A stretch of DNA of 64,000 nt from Gnetum montanum. Taxonomy: Eukaryota; Streptophyta; Gnetopsida; Gnetales; Gnetaceae. The stretch spans positions 212,331 to 276,330 of the forward strand of contig MNCI01002086.1 in NCBI GenBank assembly GCA_015680685.1, read 5' to 3'. Of this stretch, positions 20,713 to 31,726 are shown piece after piece. The position numbers were made by a program, and so were the translations under genes. The number at the start of each line of letters is the position of its first letter. Position 1 is the first letter of the stretch. The notes under the pieces were generated by a model. The model made no database searches and was not told the origin of the DNA. It worked only from the letters and a program-made list of their open reading frames with translations.

Positions 20713-23540
20713 ATGTACATGAATTTAGATCAACCTTCCATGTTAGTGTCTAACACATTTGACACCATGATCCATGAAAAGGGTGCTATGCTAAGCCATG
20801 AACAATACAATTTTATTTGTGCTAAAATCTAAGCAAGATTACTAGTGGATTACCTTGACTTGGAGGCAAAACAAGACTACGAACGAGTCCACCAAGATAG
20901 ATGATAGTACAACCCCTCCTTGTTCAACATAATCCCATTAATGAAGTCCTACCATTAGCTATTATCCCAACTCATTCATGCAAATGAGCCTAATGTAAGG
21001 ACAACCTACGAGGAAGCCTCACAAGATGAAGAAGATGAGTTCAAGGCCTACTCTAAACATGAGAGCCCCCTTTACACTATTTTCCAACAACTGATGCCTA
21101 GTATGGCTCCTCAGTTTACTCCATCCATCCTATCCGAGATGGTGACCATGCTAATTCAACCTTCCTTGTAAGTGACTGCTGCATTTGCCCAATCCTATGC
21201 TCACGTAAGGGCCACCTCCCAACCTTAGATGATTCAGGCATCCCATGTCCCACTTATCTCATCAACGTCCATGGAATCTATCCAACCCACTTATGTGTGG
21301 TCCACCTTAGTCACCGCATCCATCCCTTAGCCAACACATCAACTAAACCTATCTACTATGATGTTAAACTGGCAATGATTGTTTGCTACAACGTTAAACT
21401 AGTAAACTCTGCAATCAATAATCTGACCCTACGCCATGCAACCAACACTAGCCCAGCTAATGTAATTAGCTGGCACATCCCCAAGCTTGGATCAGGTATT
21501 CTAGCTAATCCAAAGTTTGATAGAGGAGATCAATTGACTCAAAGCTTCCTCCTTTGAAATTGTTAAGGTGATGAACTTCTACTAGGATGACCCCATAACT
21601 CCCACAATTCCACCCCTCACTCCTCCAACTAGGGCCTAGTTGCCTCAACTCACCAAGTACAATGGTAAAGGGGACCCCAACGCACACTTGGTCACATTTT
21701 GATCCAAGTGCATGCTCCTTCAAGCTTGGCCACATGCCATCATGTGTGTGTTCCCCATGTCACTCACTGGAAATGCCTTAGAATGGTATCATGTGCTATC
21801 CAAGGCCTCAATCTCTTCTTTGGAAGATCTCATAAGCCAGTTTGTGACATGCTTCAGGTACAACCTAAAACTTGAAGCAACATTTGACCAACTCATGTAA
21901 GTCAAGTAGGGGTTCCTAGAGCCCATGCCAAAATTCTTCCAACGCTGGAACACCACATTGAGTGAAATGCGTGAATCATTAGTAGAGATGAAACTACTAG
22001 CCATCTTCAAGGGTGCAGTGAATGAGTTCATCAAGTTCAAACTATATTACTTGGCCTCGAAGTCTCTTAGCCAAGCCTTTGCCCAAACAAAAGGCATAGA
22101 AGAGGCAGCACAAGCTAGTAATGATTCAGCCTATGTGGCCTACAAAAACCAACATGCACACAAGAAAAAACACAATAGTGGAAATAATGGTCGTAAGCAC
22201 AAAAGAAACCAATTAGGGCCCAAAGGCTAATTAGCCTAAGGCCCTAGCTCACAAATCTACCAACTCTGGCACCAACTCACTTACATCAACAAGGGTTGCC
22301 CCAAGGCCTAACTTTGACACAAGGATCACTCAAAGTATACACTGCTACTAATGGAACCCTCTAAACTACTAGAGAAACTCTTGAAAGCTGGGTGAATCTA
22401 ACATAAATACATATCGAAGATTGCCCACCAAAAACATGATAGGTATTGTGAGCTACTAAGGAACCCCACCTTAGTAGTACCAAAGAAGCCCCTGATCCCA
22501 CAACACTCCAAGCTAGACCAATACTATCATTACCACCAATTGTCTGGTCATAGTACAAACAACTATCGTGCTTTGTAGGATGACTTGCAAAGAATAATAG
22601 AATAGGGCCAACTGGTACTCAATGCAATAAGCTAGTCCAATCTAGATGATGCCCCCTACATCATCAACTCCATCAACATAGGTGGCAAGTCTAAACCTTC
22701 ATAACAACCTTTTGTGATCTATGTGCCTCCTAGTAAGGCAAGGATCCCCTCAGCCTCCACAAGTAAGAGGCCCCCCTTTGTTATCAAAGTGCCACCTTAG
22801 GCAGCCACAACACCCTTTGTGGTCAAGGTCCCATAGCAATTTTCCAATAAGACATTAAACTGGCAACCAAACCAACCGTTCACTAAGATGCTAAACTAGC
22901 ATGATGTAGCAACAAAAACTACTAAGATAATGAGTTGGTCCCACAACAACTCCTAAGCCACCATTTGTCATAAGGGTATCACAATGTGATGGCCCCTCAC
23001 CTACCTAAATCCCAATAGTGGGTAATGTCTTAGTCCCTCCTTCTTCAAGGGTTGACCTCACTAGCAACCAGGGTAGGCCTACCAAATGGTAATGCAAGAT
23101 GATAAACAAGCACCTCGTAGCCTCCATGGCTAAATCAAAGGCCATAACTAGCAAGCAACAACCGAACACTAAGGCCCTTGACCCTAAGCAAGCCAAGAAA
23201 CCCAAGCCTAAGTCCCCTCCATGAGAGATTCGTCTCTCAAGCCACATGGAGGAAGTCAAGGCCAACAAAAAGGTCAATGACAAGGATTTTGTAGCTGCAC
23301 TAATCCAAATGAAACAAAATCTCAAGAAAAAGAATACAACATTGAGCTTGTATGACCTAGTCATGACCTCATCTACTCACTGTCAAGCATTGTCCTAGAT
23401 GTTCGCCTTCATTCCTATTATGGAGGACATCCTTGCAGATGAGAACATCATCCATGCAATGATGTTACCCTTGCATCATAGGAATTGGGTTCAACATCCC
23501 TAGTGTTTCACAACGATGCAATCAAGGTCAACCCCAAATG
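20713..23540 (+). pseudogene. gag of element P, broken
   Basis: Starts at the ATG at 20713 and reads MYMNLDQPSMLVSNTF with acidic segments, broken by stops. The retrotransposon gag core lies at about 21640-22060 (FPMSLTGNALEWYHVL, then SSLEDLISQFVTCFRYNL), followed by a His/Lys-rich stretch to 22230. Near 22510-22600 the sequence YYHYHQLSGHSTNNYRAL looks like a CCHC zinc knuckle whose cysteines have become tyrosine by G>A change. Gag forms the virus-like particle. The tail is Pro/Lys-rich. Two places carry the hairpin-TTAAACTAG motif, in different reading frames. Confidence 0.75.
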
Positions 23541-23964
23541 AGGCGAGGTCACTATAGATCCATTGTCAATTAGCATACATGTTGGGCAATGCACCATCTG
23601 TAGAGTGCATGTTAATGATGGTGTAGTAACAAATGTAGTTCTGTACTCCATCATTGACAAGCTAGGCTTGGCAGACAAAATCAAGCCAACCAAAATCATG
23701 TTTCTAAAATCCTTCAATAGACCATGCATCACTATCAAGGGTACAATCAACTTAGCCTTCATAGTAGGAAAGCGATTCTCCACTAGTAAATATTTTACTA
23801 TCATAGAGGATATGCTAGGCTTCAACTTGATCCTGGGCAGCCCTTGGCTAGCCCAACTATGGGTCATCTCCTCTCTCATTCATCAAGGAATCCACCTTCC
23901 ATACAAAGGTGGTCAAGTTATCATCCATGGTGATAACATCCCCCTCCAACTACCCACAACATAG
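23540..23964 (+). pseudogene. Aspartic protease of element P
   Basis: VGQCTICRVHVNDGVVTNVVLYSIIDKLG holds the active site, here NDG (DDG in G). The C-terminal LILGSPWLAQ is the usual Ty3/gypsy protease end. Frame open from 23563 to 23964 apart from the upstream join with gag. Best match in the window is the protease of G at 63.1-63.45 kb. Confidence 0.8.
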
Positions 23965-24240
23965 ACATGGAGTAAGTGTTGGAGGTGGAGTTTCTTGATG
24001 GTACACTTGTGGCAACCAATGCAACACATAAGGCTAACACACTTGAATGAGTGGTTGAAGCCAATAGCATCCTAGAGAATCCTAAGCCTTGCGCACCCCT
24101 TGATCCATGCTCGGTTAGGAAGCAGCTACGTGACTAAGACTTTCCCTTGGCCAAAAACACACTAAGTGCCTACATACCCCTTGCCTCCATGGGCCATGCA
24201 TTTTTTATTTTTTCTTGCATTGCATTTGTTCATGCATTTA
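23965..24240 (+). pseudogene. C-terminal tail after the P protease
   Basis: A frame parallel to G gives HNIDME, then SILENPKPCAPLDPC and FPLAKNTLSAYIPL, aligning with HNMDMSQVL, TSPRPCLTKKQ and LAAKDTSNPHPL of G. So the shared product continues about 95 residues beyond the protease and then ends, where autonomous elements have RT. Confidence 0.55.
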
Positions 24241-24374
24241 CATTTCACTTGCTTACCTAGTTTACACATTGCTTTTCTTTGTTTACACATCCATCCACTT
24301 AGCTTACGCATTGCATTTAAAAAACATCAAAAACACATAAAAATAAAAAAAATCATAAAACTACAAAAACACAT

Positions 24375-24488
24375 GGCCCGAAATGGCCTTAAACTATTGC
24401 TGTGGGCCAAAATGGTCTTAAACTAGTGCACATGGCCTAAAATGGATTTAAACTATCACTATAGCCCAAAATGGCCCTAAACTATCAC
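24375..24488 (+). repeat. GGCC hairpin units of P
   Basis: Four units of GGCC, loop of about 6 nt (first loop CGAAAT), GGCC or a one-change form, then TTAAACTA or TAAACTA. Later units show C>T or T/C changes in one arm. G has three perfect copies at 62635-62706. Confidence 0.7.
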
Positions 24489-24639
24489 TTCTCACATTGC
24501 CTTCCTTTCATTTGTGCATTTTAACTTTGTTACATAGTTACTGCTTGATGTTGTTTTTCTAGTTGATTTTTGTAGGATCTTGTAGGCACATAGCATGACT
24601 ATGCATGTAGCATCACACCTCACACAAGCAGGGCAAGCA

Positions 24640-24895
24640 TCTATTTGATATTATGTTAAACTAGCACTACAAGTCTTTTATGACTTTAAACTAGCACAAC
24701 TCGTATTTGGGCTATGATGTTAAACTGGCATCCACAACATAGTCTTCTATGACTATAAACTAGCATAGTTCATCCTTGTGTCATGAAGTTAAACTAGCAC
24801 AACATCCATCATCCACTAAAATGTTAAACTAGCACATAATAATCTGCTAGGACTAAAAACTAGCACATCAAAGTTTACTAGGACCTTAAACTAGG
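24640..24895 (+). repeat. Main hairpin-TTAAACTAGCA array of P
   Basis: About eight TTAAACTAGCA-type boxes spaced 25-45 nt. The best stems are AGTC, loop TTTTAT, GACT (24672-24685) and AGTC, loop TTCTAT, GACT (24741-24754). A unit near 24815 has CATC, loop CACTAA, AATG, one change from pairing. The array lies just after the protein-coding part. Confidence 0.75.
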
Positions 24896-25590
24896 TTTGT
24901 AGTTTAGCATGCATGGCTCAACATCCATAGGTCTGCAAACAAGTGAGCATGAATACTTTCCATCCTCCATCATCTACTCACATATCAATGGGCCAAGTGG
25001 GGTGGGGCATTGTAGTTCCAAAATGGAGTTCACATGATCAAGATAAAGCCTTTGGAACACTTGTAGCGTCATTGCCCTTAGCATTTTGCTGATCTTCTAG
25101 AAATTCCCTTGGGCATTTTACTGACCTTTTAGAGCTATTTCCACCATCCCTAGTAGTACTACCCCTAGGCTATGCCAATAGCATCATCATCCTTGGGTGT
25201 TTCATCAGTGGTTGGGGCTCTCATTGTTAGCACCACTTGCTGATGTCCCAACAGTATTGTGGCCCAGCCATTGCACTGCCATCCTCCAGCCCTCATCATT
25301 ACTTGGGCTTGGAAGTGCATCCAAAACTGTGGCTCCCCATTGTCCTACTAGATTTCTAAGCTCTTTTCCTTGGTGTGGAGTCTTGATCACCTTCATTGTC
25401 ATCACCTTTGGCCATCTCATTGGCCTCCCTTGGGTGCTCACTTTTGGTGTGGCTGTTGGAGCTTTTATAGCCTTCTAGCTTTGGCATCTGCACTAGCCTT
25501 CTAACTTTGTAATTGTAAGCTCTTGCAATTTTTCTAGCACTTGTGGCACTTGTAGAACTTTGCAACCAATAGTTTGCTTTTATCTCTCAT
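24896..25590. other. Noncoding region of P after the hairpin array
   Basis: Similar in reverse orientation to parts of F near 57.9-58.4 kb (for example the words encoding VLWPSH in the two copies near 25255 and 58165). A 93-codon open stretch at 25197-25478 is hydrophobic, but without clear coding conservation I do not call a gene. Confidence 0.45.
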
Positions 25591-25632
25591 GTTGTGTGGT
25601 GGTTCTCTTGTTTCCTTTACATTGTGTTTATA
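25590..25632 (+). promoter_or_regulatory. Decayed 3' splice-site-like tract in P
   Basis: A T/C-rich stretch ending TTGTGTTTATAAG then ATGAAG. F has TGTGTTTATAG then GATGAAG and G has TGTGTTTGCAG then GATGAC at the same place. In P the AG is changed to AA by one G>A, with the next AG one base later. Confidence 0.4.
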
Positions 25633-26046
25633 AGATGAAGTCCTAGAGGTGGTCATTCAAAGGCATGGTTTATCGTAGCAGTAAGGCACCACATTGCTTT
25701 GATGTGCTTGGTTGGACTCACCAAGTTGATCAAGAGTGCACATCCCTATCCTTGCTATAACCCACTCATAGTTACCTTTTCTACCTTATCTTTCTCTACC
25801 TTCCTTGCAAGATTCTTCGATGCACATGGTGCCCTCTTTCAATTGACCACAGAACCCATGATAGACATAATGCAACTCATTCCATGGAGAGCCTTTGTGG
25901 GCTAGTCAAAGCCTAAGTGGATGTAACACAAGTCATCTTGGGGAGGAAAAACCTATCTTACAGATGTGACATGGTTTCCTCTAAGTAAAGTCCATTAAGT
26001 GGCACATAGTCAACTTGATGATAAGCATCTTGCAATTAGCATTTCA

Positions 26047-26092
26047 TAAAAAAAGATGGGATAAAACATATCCCCAAGAAAAATCTAGCAAA
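26047..26092 (+). repeat. A-rich tract upstream of the 3' LTR of P
   Basis: A-rich with scattered other bases, about 430-475 nt before the LTR, matching E, F and G in position. Confidence 0.45.
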
Positions 26093-26506
26093 GTTGTAAT
26101 TTTACAAACAGTCCAACCTTGAATTCGAAATAGCCTTTTCATAAGCACTTCAATAAGAGGCCAACATGTCAAGGATAAGCCACTTTGGTGCCATGGGTAA
26201 TGGCTCTCTCACAAGCACTCTGACAAGAGGCCATTGTTTGATGACAAGCGACCCTGGTGCCATGATCATCATCAACCATGCTAACTCCACATCTTGCAAC
26301 ATGATACATCATTTGCATGTCATCCCTCCCTTACTATCTCTAAGCCAATTCCCTACACCAATTACCTATAGCATACCATTTCCCTTAGCACTCTTGAGCC
26401 TAACGAAGCATCATCTAATTAGGTACTGATGAGCAATGTTGGTGGTGTGTCTGCTATGGTGTTTTGGGTTCTTTGTTAATGTCTCTTGAGTGACTCCTCC
26501 AAACAT

Positions 26507-26522
26507 TGACAAAGAGGACCAA
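26507..26522 (+). promoter_or_regulatory. Polypurine tract of P
   Basis: GACAAAGAGGACCAA directly before the 3' LTR. Upstream TTCTTTGTTAATGTCTCTTG is also conserved in E and, reversed, in F and G. Confidence 0.7.
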
Positions 26523-28283
26523 AGAAACACCACCAAATTTAAGCAACAACATTGTAATGGAAAATTTTTCTAAATGTCAACTCAAGGAAAATTTTTCTAA
26601 GTGTTTGACCCATGATCCCACTACTGGGGCTATGCTCTAGAGCATAGCCAGCATAGCATGCAACACAAGTAAATTTGCAAGATTTTCTAAGTGTCAAATA
26701 ATAGCCACAAAAATGTTTCTAAGTGTCTTACTACGCTCACATCCCTCTTGCTACACTTTCTAGCATAATAAGTATAGCACCATTCTAATGGCTAGTTTGC
26801 ACGTGTCAAGCCAAAAGTTGTCAAGCTACCTCAACATGGAAGATGCATTTAGCAAATTTTCTAACTCCTGAAGCTATCCCTCCTGGTATGATCTCAAGCA
26901 TAGTTGGCATAGCAAGAGCAAGGACTACAATTTTTGCTAGATTTTTCTAAGTGTCTATGCTACGCTCTATCCCATCCTGCTATGCTCTCTAGTGTAGCAA
27001 GTGTAGCAGCATTGGACTTAGTTTTTGCAAGAATTTCCTAACCATTGTGCTATGCTCCAAAGCGTAGCTAGTGTAGCAATAAGAAACCACCTCCAAAAGC
27101 TTCTAGAGCTTAACATAGACCTTCATTCTAGCTCTAGCACTCCTCTAGCAAGTAGGATCAGCAACTAGGACTCTTTTTGTACCTTCCCCTATGTCCCAAA
27201 ATTGTACCTACACTCAATCCCACTCGAAAGAGGGGAGAACATAGTCCAAAAGAATAGCCTCAAAATTGCACTATTTTGCACTATTTGTAGGTACATTGCA
27301 ATCTTGGTACATGCAATCTTAGCATCCTAGCTAGTTTGGTAGTCTCTTGGGGTCCAATGGAGCATATCAAAGCATAGCACCAGTTGTCCCACTAGGAGCA
27401 TAATAGAGGTCAATGCAGCCCCACCTACCTTTTACCACGTGGCACTCAATCCAAACTTCAGGCTAATCCTAAGCCTATAAATACCCCAGAATTTCACATT
27501 TTAGTGGTTGTCAACTCTTACATTTGATTGGAATTTCATTCTAGCAATGAGCATTTCAAGCATTTGGTAAGCAAATCTAGGTAGCAATTAGCACCTCAGA
27601 GCACCATTTGGCACCCAAAGCACCTTAAGCACCCATACATTGGAGCATATTAGCATCCTCGCAAGCCCTTTGCATCCTACTCAAGACTACAGGTAGCCAA
27701 CCTAGCAAGCACAGACCTTGTAGTGGACGTTAGTCTTCATCTTGAGACACCCTGAAGACTTTGGTTACGTTGCTACTATGCCTATCTCTACCACTATGTT
27801 CTTCCACAAAGCTCATTTGTAATTACTATGCTCCCCATCCAAGGTCATCTCATCCTTTCTTTCTCCTAAACTCCTTGCATTTTAAGCATTTTCTTCATTA
27901 CATTTTAAGAATTTTCTTTAACATTCAGCAACACATTTGCACTTTTTTTGCTATTTTACATGCTTTTTGCACACTTGCACCACTATTCTTGTGTTGCAAG
28001 ATCCCACTATGTTCAAGCTTGGTTGGCCTTAGTACTGTTGAGAACACCATTAGTGCTTGTGTTTTTGACTAACCATGCCATAACCCCCACGCCCTGCCCC
28101 CCCCCCCCTTCGGTTGCACCCAATACCCTAGTTGCAACTGATGAAGTTCCTATTTGATCGACAAGATCGTCTATGGCACTCTGCCTCCATTTCCTAGCAA
28201 AGGTTCTTGCACAAAGGTGGGGCCAAGGTTGTGCACTTGTGAACCCCTCAGCATTCTAGCCACTAATGCTTTCAATTACTACA
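26523..28283 (+). repeat. 3' LTR of element P (1761 bp)
   Basis: Its first base is A where the 5' LTR has T (AGAAACACC for TGAAACACC); it ends in TTACTACA. It keeps a G-box CACGTGG at 27436-27442, 34 bp before TATAAATA at 27476, and the palindrome TATGCTCTAGAGCATA at 26631-26646. Confidence 0.9.
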
Positions 28284-28288
28284 ATGAG
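28284..28288. repeat. Target site duplication of P, right copy (ATGAG)
   Basis: Differs from the left copy GTGAG by one transition. Element A resumes here. Confidence 0.85.
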
Positions 28289-30718
28289 GGCTTAGTAGTG
28301 CTATTGGGTCAAAAAAGTGATCTTTTATAAGCATGAGGTTTCGAACCACTTGGTTGATTAACTGATTTTAGATTGATATCCCTAGTAGCATTGCATTGCT
28401 GTGGCTAGGTTGGAAGTTCACCATGCATGGATGGAGCAAGTAATAGCTGCATTGATAGTAGAGAAACAAGTGTAAGAATAAAAGGCAAATAAGGATGGAA
28501 TGTGGTATCTCTCTTGGAATGTGGAGAATGAGTTCTATAGTATTCAAGAGGATAGTGGTGATGTTGGAAAGGAGAAACATGATTGGAAGAGTCATGTGGA
28601 TACAAGGGTTGCTAAACATAATACCCATATGGATCTAGTTATCTGTAAGGGTACTACTATCTTGGTGGTGGCATCCCTCATGATTGTGGGTGTTTCCACT
28701 ACTGGCATTGCTTGCACGGTTGTGGTGGAGTTCCATTTGGATAATATTGTTGTTGCTAATGGAACTGCCTAGGATTACCTTGAGGATATGGCAATCTTCT
28801 AAGTTTTTGTCTTTTTTCTAGTCATGGATTTAGAGCATACATCCCAAACTCCTATAAGTGTGACATTATGGAAAAAAATCCCTTAGGATGTTCATATTGG
28901 TAGATGTCACATCCACCATCAACATCTAATTTAGTTTCCACAACTTCCTCTATTGTAGAAATCTTGTCCTTACCCCTTTCATTAGCACATTTAGCTTTCT
29001 TTCACCTCTTGTGGTCATGATTACTACTTTGTTCTTTGGACTCTTTAACAATTTTTAGAATAGCTTGAAATATGCTATCCATAGAGTCCCACAACTAATC
29101 TCCCTTAGCTAATATTTTAGAGGTAAATTTTTGAATCAGCAAGGCTTTCTGATTCACCACCTCATGAAGTGATGATTCCTACTCATTGTTAGAAAATTGG
29201 ACCTCTCTCTTATGAATGGAAGGATATCAATTGTATTCTTCTATACTTTCATGTTTTCTTAACTCTCTTTCTTCTTTTGCTACCTACCCAATCAATCTTT
29301 ATATTTAATGGACTCTTAACTTAGATAGTCTTCCTTGGGCGTAGATCCCAAGAGTTCTTCTCATTTCAAAACAAAGTCCATCTATAATATGGTGAAGTTG
29401 TTCCTATTGAGAGTAATCATGGCTAGGGCATTAGTGTAATAAGGAATAATATCTACCCATGGTAGCATCCAAGGACTCATGTGTTCCTTGATTTTATTCT
29501 TGGATTTACCTTCTTAGATTGGACACTCAAGAGTACATTTGATACTTGTCGTTGAATAGTTTGAGCATCATACTCCATCTACGAATTGATTTTGACTCCA
29601 AGGATTGGTACCAACTTTCTTATTCTTTGATGAGTGTTCTGAGAAATAACTTAAGCTTTTGCTAGTCATTTTCTACATTTTGTAAGTCACAAGCATTGTG
29701 AAAATCCTAAAGATGGTTTTCTGGATTGGAGTTATAATCCCCCTCAATTTTGGAAATTTTGTTTAAATCCAATCTTTTGATCCTGCTATCTTTCACATGC
29801 CTTGTTGGAATTCTCATTGCCTCTGCAATGTATAGCATGCTTTGGGTGATGAGCAAAGACTCATCATAGCCATAACCTTGGTGCCTACAATGCCCTCTAC
29901 TACTCCTTCATTTATGGTGACAAGCCTATCTTGAATGTTGGTGCCCTAGATCTTGACTTTCTCAATGGTCCCTATAATCATCTTAGTCCTATTGATTACC
30001 TCCATCATGATTGTGTCCCCTGTAGTTACATTCAGAGCTAGAAGAGGAAGAAGATGATGATGAAGGTGAAGATGAAGGAGGATGAGTACCATCATGGTGC
30101 CTACCACCCCCTCTTCAGTGGTCACAACCACAATCATGATCACACTACTTACCCACATCATTACCAAGAATCTCCTCTTTAGATCCCCCTTTTTCATGGG
30201 ATCCATTCTTGCTAGAACTAGGATTATGTATTGTGGATTGCAATTTTTGGTTTTGACCTCCTTCACCGAAGTTAAAAAGAGGAGTCTCTCTATATGAAAA
30301 ACTCTTAGAGAATGGTTTTCCATCATCTTTTTGGTACATTAGGAATGGGGAATCATTAGACCACTTCCCCTTCATAGACTCATAATGCTACTCTAATTAT
30401 TGATCTCTCAAATGTTGTGCATTAATGGGATGATAATCCTTGACATCACTATCTTGCACAACATATTTAACATGAAGCCCTTGGATGCCCAACCACATAA
30501 GTGCTTCGTGGAGCATCATAGGAATGGATCAATTGGGCAGCAACATAATGTTTACCCTCGATGTTTCACCATTATAATTATTCATCTTGGTGTAGGAAAA
30601 AGGTGAAATTGGATACATACTCATCAAGATGATCATATATCACTCTATATTGCTATTGCACCTATTGATTTAATTTTTCATACTTGGATGGAGAATCACT
30701 CCTATGAGAAGAAGACAT
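28289..30718 (-). pseudogene. gag of element A, broken
   Basis: Starts at the ATG with its first base at 30718 (MSSSHRSDSPSKYEKLNQ), about 150 nt downstream of the primer site. The conserved gag core (KLKLFLRTLIKE-SWYQSL type, then LFNDKYQ) lies near 29560-29680. A zinc-knuckle-like CDIYQYEHPKGFF occurs near 28900. The C-terminus near 28400-28780 is rich in Asn, His and Gln. Element B has the same protein. Position 28288 is where P interrupts the element, between gag and protease. Confidence 0.75.
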
Positions 30719-30864
30719 CTCATATTAGAAAACAAGAAATGCAACATGTTTTCTTATAATTTTTGTAGTTATTTTCATGTATGAGATGACTTTAGAATTC
30801 ATTCCAATGATGTTAAATAATTTTATTTACTAGAATCTAGATAGCACACGTAACAAACTAAAGG

Positions 30865-30882
30865 TCCTTGGCAACGATGCCA
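30865..30882 (-). promoter_or_regulatory. tRNA-Asp primer binding site of A (18 nt)
   Basis: On the plus strand TCCTTGGCAACGATGCCA matches the 3' end of plant tRNA-Asp, TCCCCGGCAACGGCGCCA, at 14 of 18 positions; all four differences are C>T or G>A. One A separates it from the LTR. The match does not extend past 18 nt. Confidence 0.85.
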
Positions 30883-30883
30883 A

Positions 30884-31664
30884 TGATGAGCGGTGAGTAT
30901 ACCCTATGCCAGACTATATGAATTACAAGCATTCATGTGTAATCTAGTTAAATTCTATAGGCCTTAAGTTCCTAAGTATGTTGGTTCTAGGAAGTGAAAT
31001 CTAATCATGATGATCATTGTCTTTCCAACTACACTTGTGAAGATTAGTTGTATGGTTAAGTGTAATTGGGGCACATGATTTTTATTATTTTATATTTTAT
31101 GCACCTGCGATTGATAACAAGCTGAAACTCAATTTATTAACCAATTTAACTAATATGATTACTAATTAATAACTAACTATCCTAACATAAGCATTCAATC
31201 CCACTTTTTGTACACATCCTAAATGCATACAACAATGCTAGGCTACCAAGCGTTAAGTGCTACTGGAATTACCAAGCGCTACATGTTATGCATGAAGTGG
31301 TCATACTTATGTGTTTAATCTATTTAGCTTAATTAACTAATTAACTAAAGTCTCACTTATCTTAATTAATCACGTAATTAATGAAAATGATAAATGCAAT
31401 AATAAATCATTAATCTATTTCAAGTGCTGCAAGGTTTGATAAAAAGGCTTGTCTTTATTCTTGTTCACATTGGTGTGCTCAGGTACATTAATGTTTGAAT
31501 AAAGATATGTACACTTTTTGACTCCTACTACTAGCACTTAAAAAAATATTCTAGATTTCAAATGACAAGAATACAAGAGCTTTACTATAAATTTGATGAG
31601 ACATGCCCTAAACATGGTAGATGAATGCCTATTTATAGACTTTATTGTGTAGTTACATCGATAG
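30884..31664 (-). repeat. Truncated inner 5' LTR of A (781 bp)
   Basis: Starts TGATGAGCGGTGAG and aligns with the other LTRs of A, but stops about 27 nt upstream of its TATA box (31630). About 110 nt of the U3 start are missing and are replaced by the tRNA-Asp copy. Confidence 0.85.
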
Positions 31665-31725
31665 GTGATGAGTATTCCTACCTATCATGCAAGTGACCTG
31701 GGTTTGATTCCCAGCAACGGTGCCA
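31665..31725 (+). repeat. 61-nt copy of tRNA-Asp(GUC) 3' part including CCA
   Basis: Matches nucleotides from the D-loop to the 3' CCA of plant tRNA-Asp as I remember it, ungapped, with about 49 of 61 identical and nearly all differences C>T or G>A; the anticodon GTC now reads ATC. The T-arm reads GGGTTTGATTCCC. CCA is added after transcription in eukaryotes, so its presence shows that a mature tRNA was reverse-transcribed. It sits where the 18-nt primer site belongs, one A from the outer LTR. Not a functional tRNA gene: the 5' 14 nt are absent. Confidence 0.88.
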
Positions 31726-31726
31726 A

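Larger units (their letters stand above)
18468..28283 (+). mobile_element. Element P: Tat-like LTR retrotransposon without pol
   Basis: A complete plus-strand element of 9816 bp with both LTRs (1744 and 1761 bp) and a target duplication. Internal order: leader with tandem repeats, gag, protease, a C-terminal tail, hairpin arrays, 3' splice-site-like tract, A-rich tract, polypurine tract. I find no RT, RNase H or integrase in the 2.4 kb between the tail and the 3' LTR. The younger copy G has the same layout, so the loss of pol predates both. It must have moved with enzymes from relatives. Confidence 0.85.

Noticed and set aside
23508-23879. A 123-codon frame on the minus strand
   Set aside because: It is the antisense shadow of the P protease, which has the recognisable motifs on the plus strand.
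28500-28772. Plus-strand frame similar to one at 51420-51620
   Set aside because: Both lie opposite the Gln/Asn/His-rich gag C-terminus of A and B; the similarity reflects homology of the elements, and gag is on the minus strand.
31665-31725. A functional tRNA-Asp gene
   Set aside because: The first 14 nt and the 5' acceptor strand are missing, the anticodon is altered, and CCA is encoded, which is not the case for eukaryotic nuclear tRNA genes.
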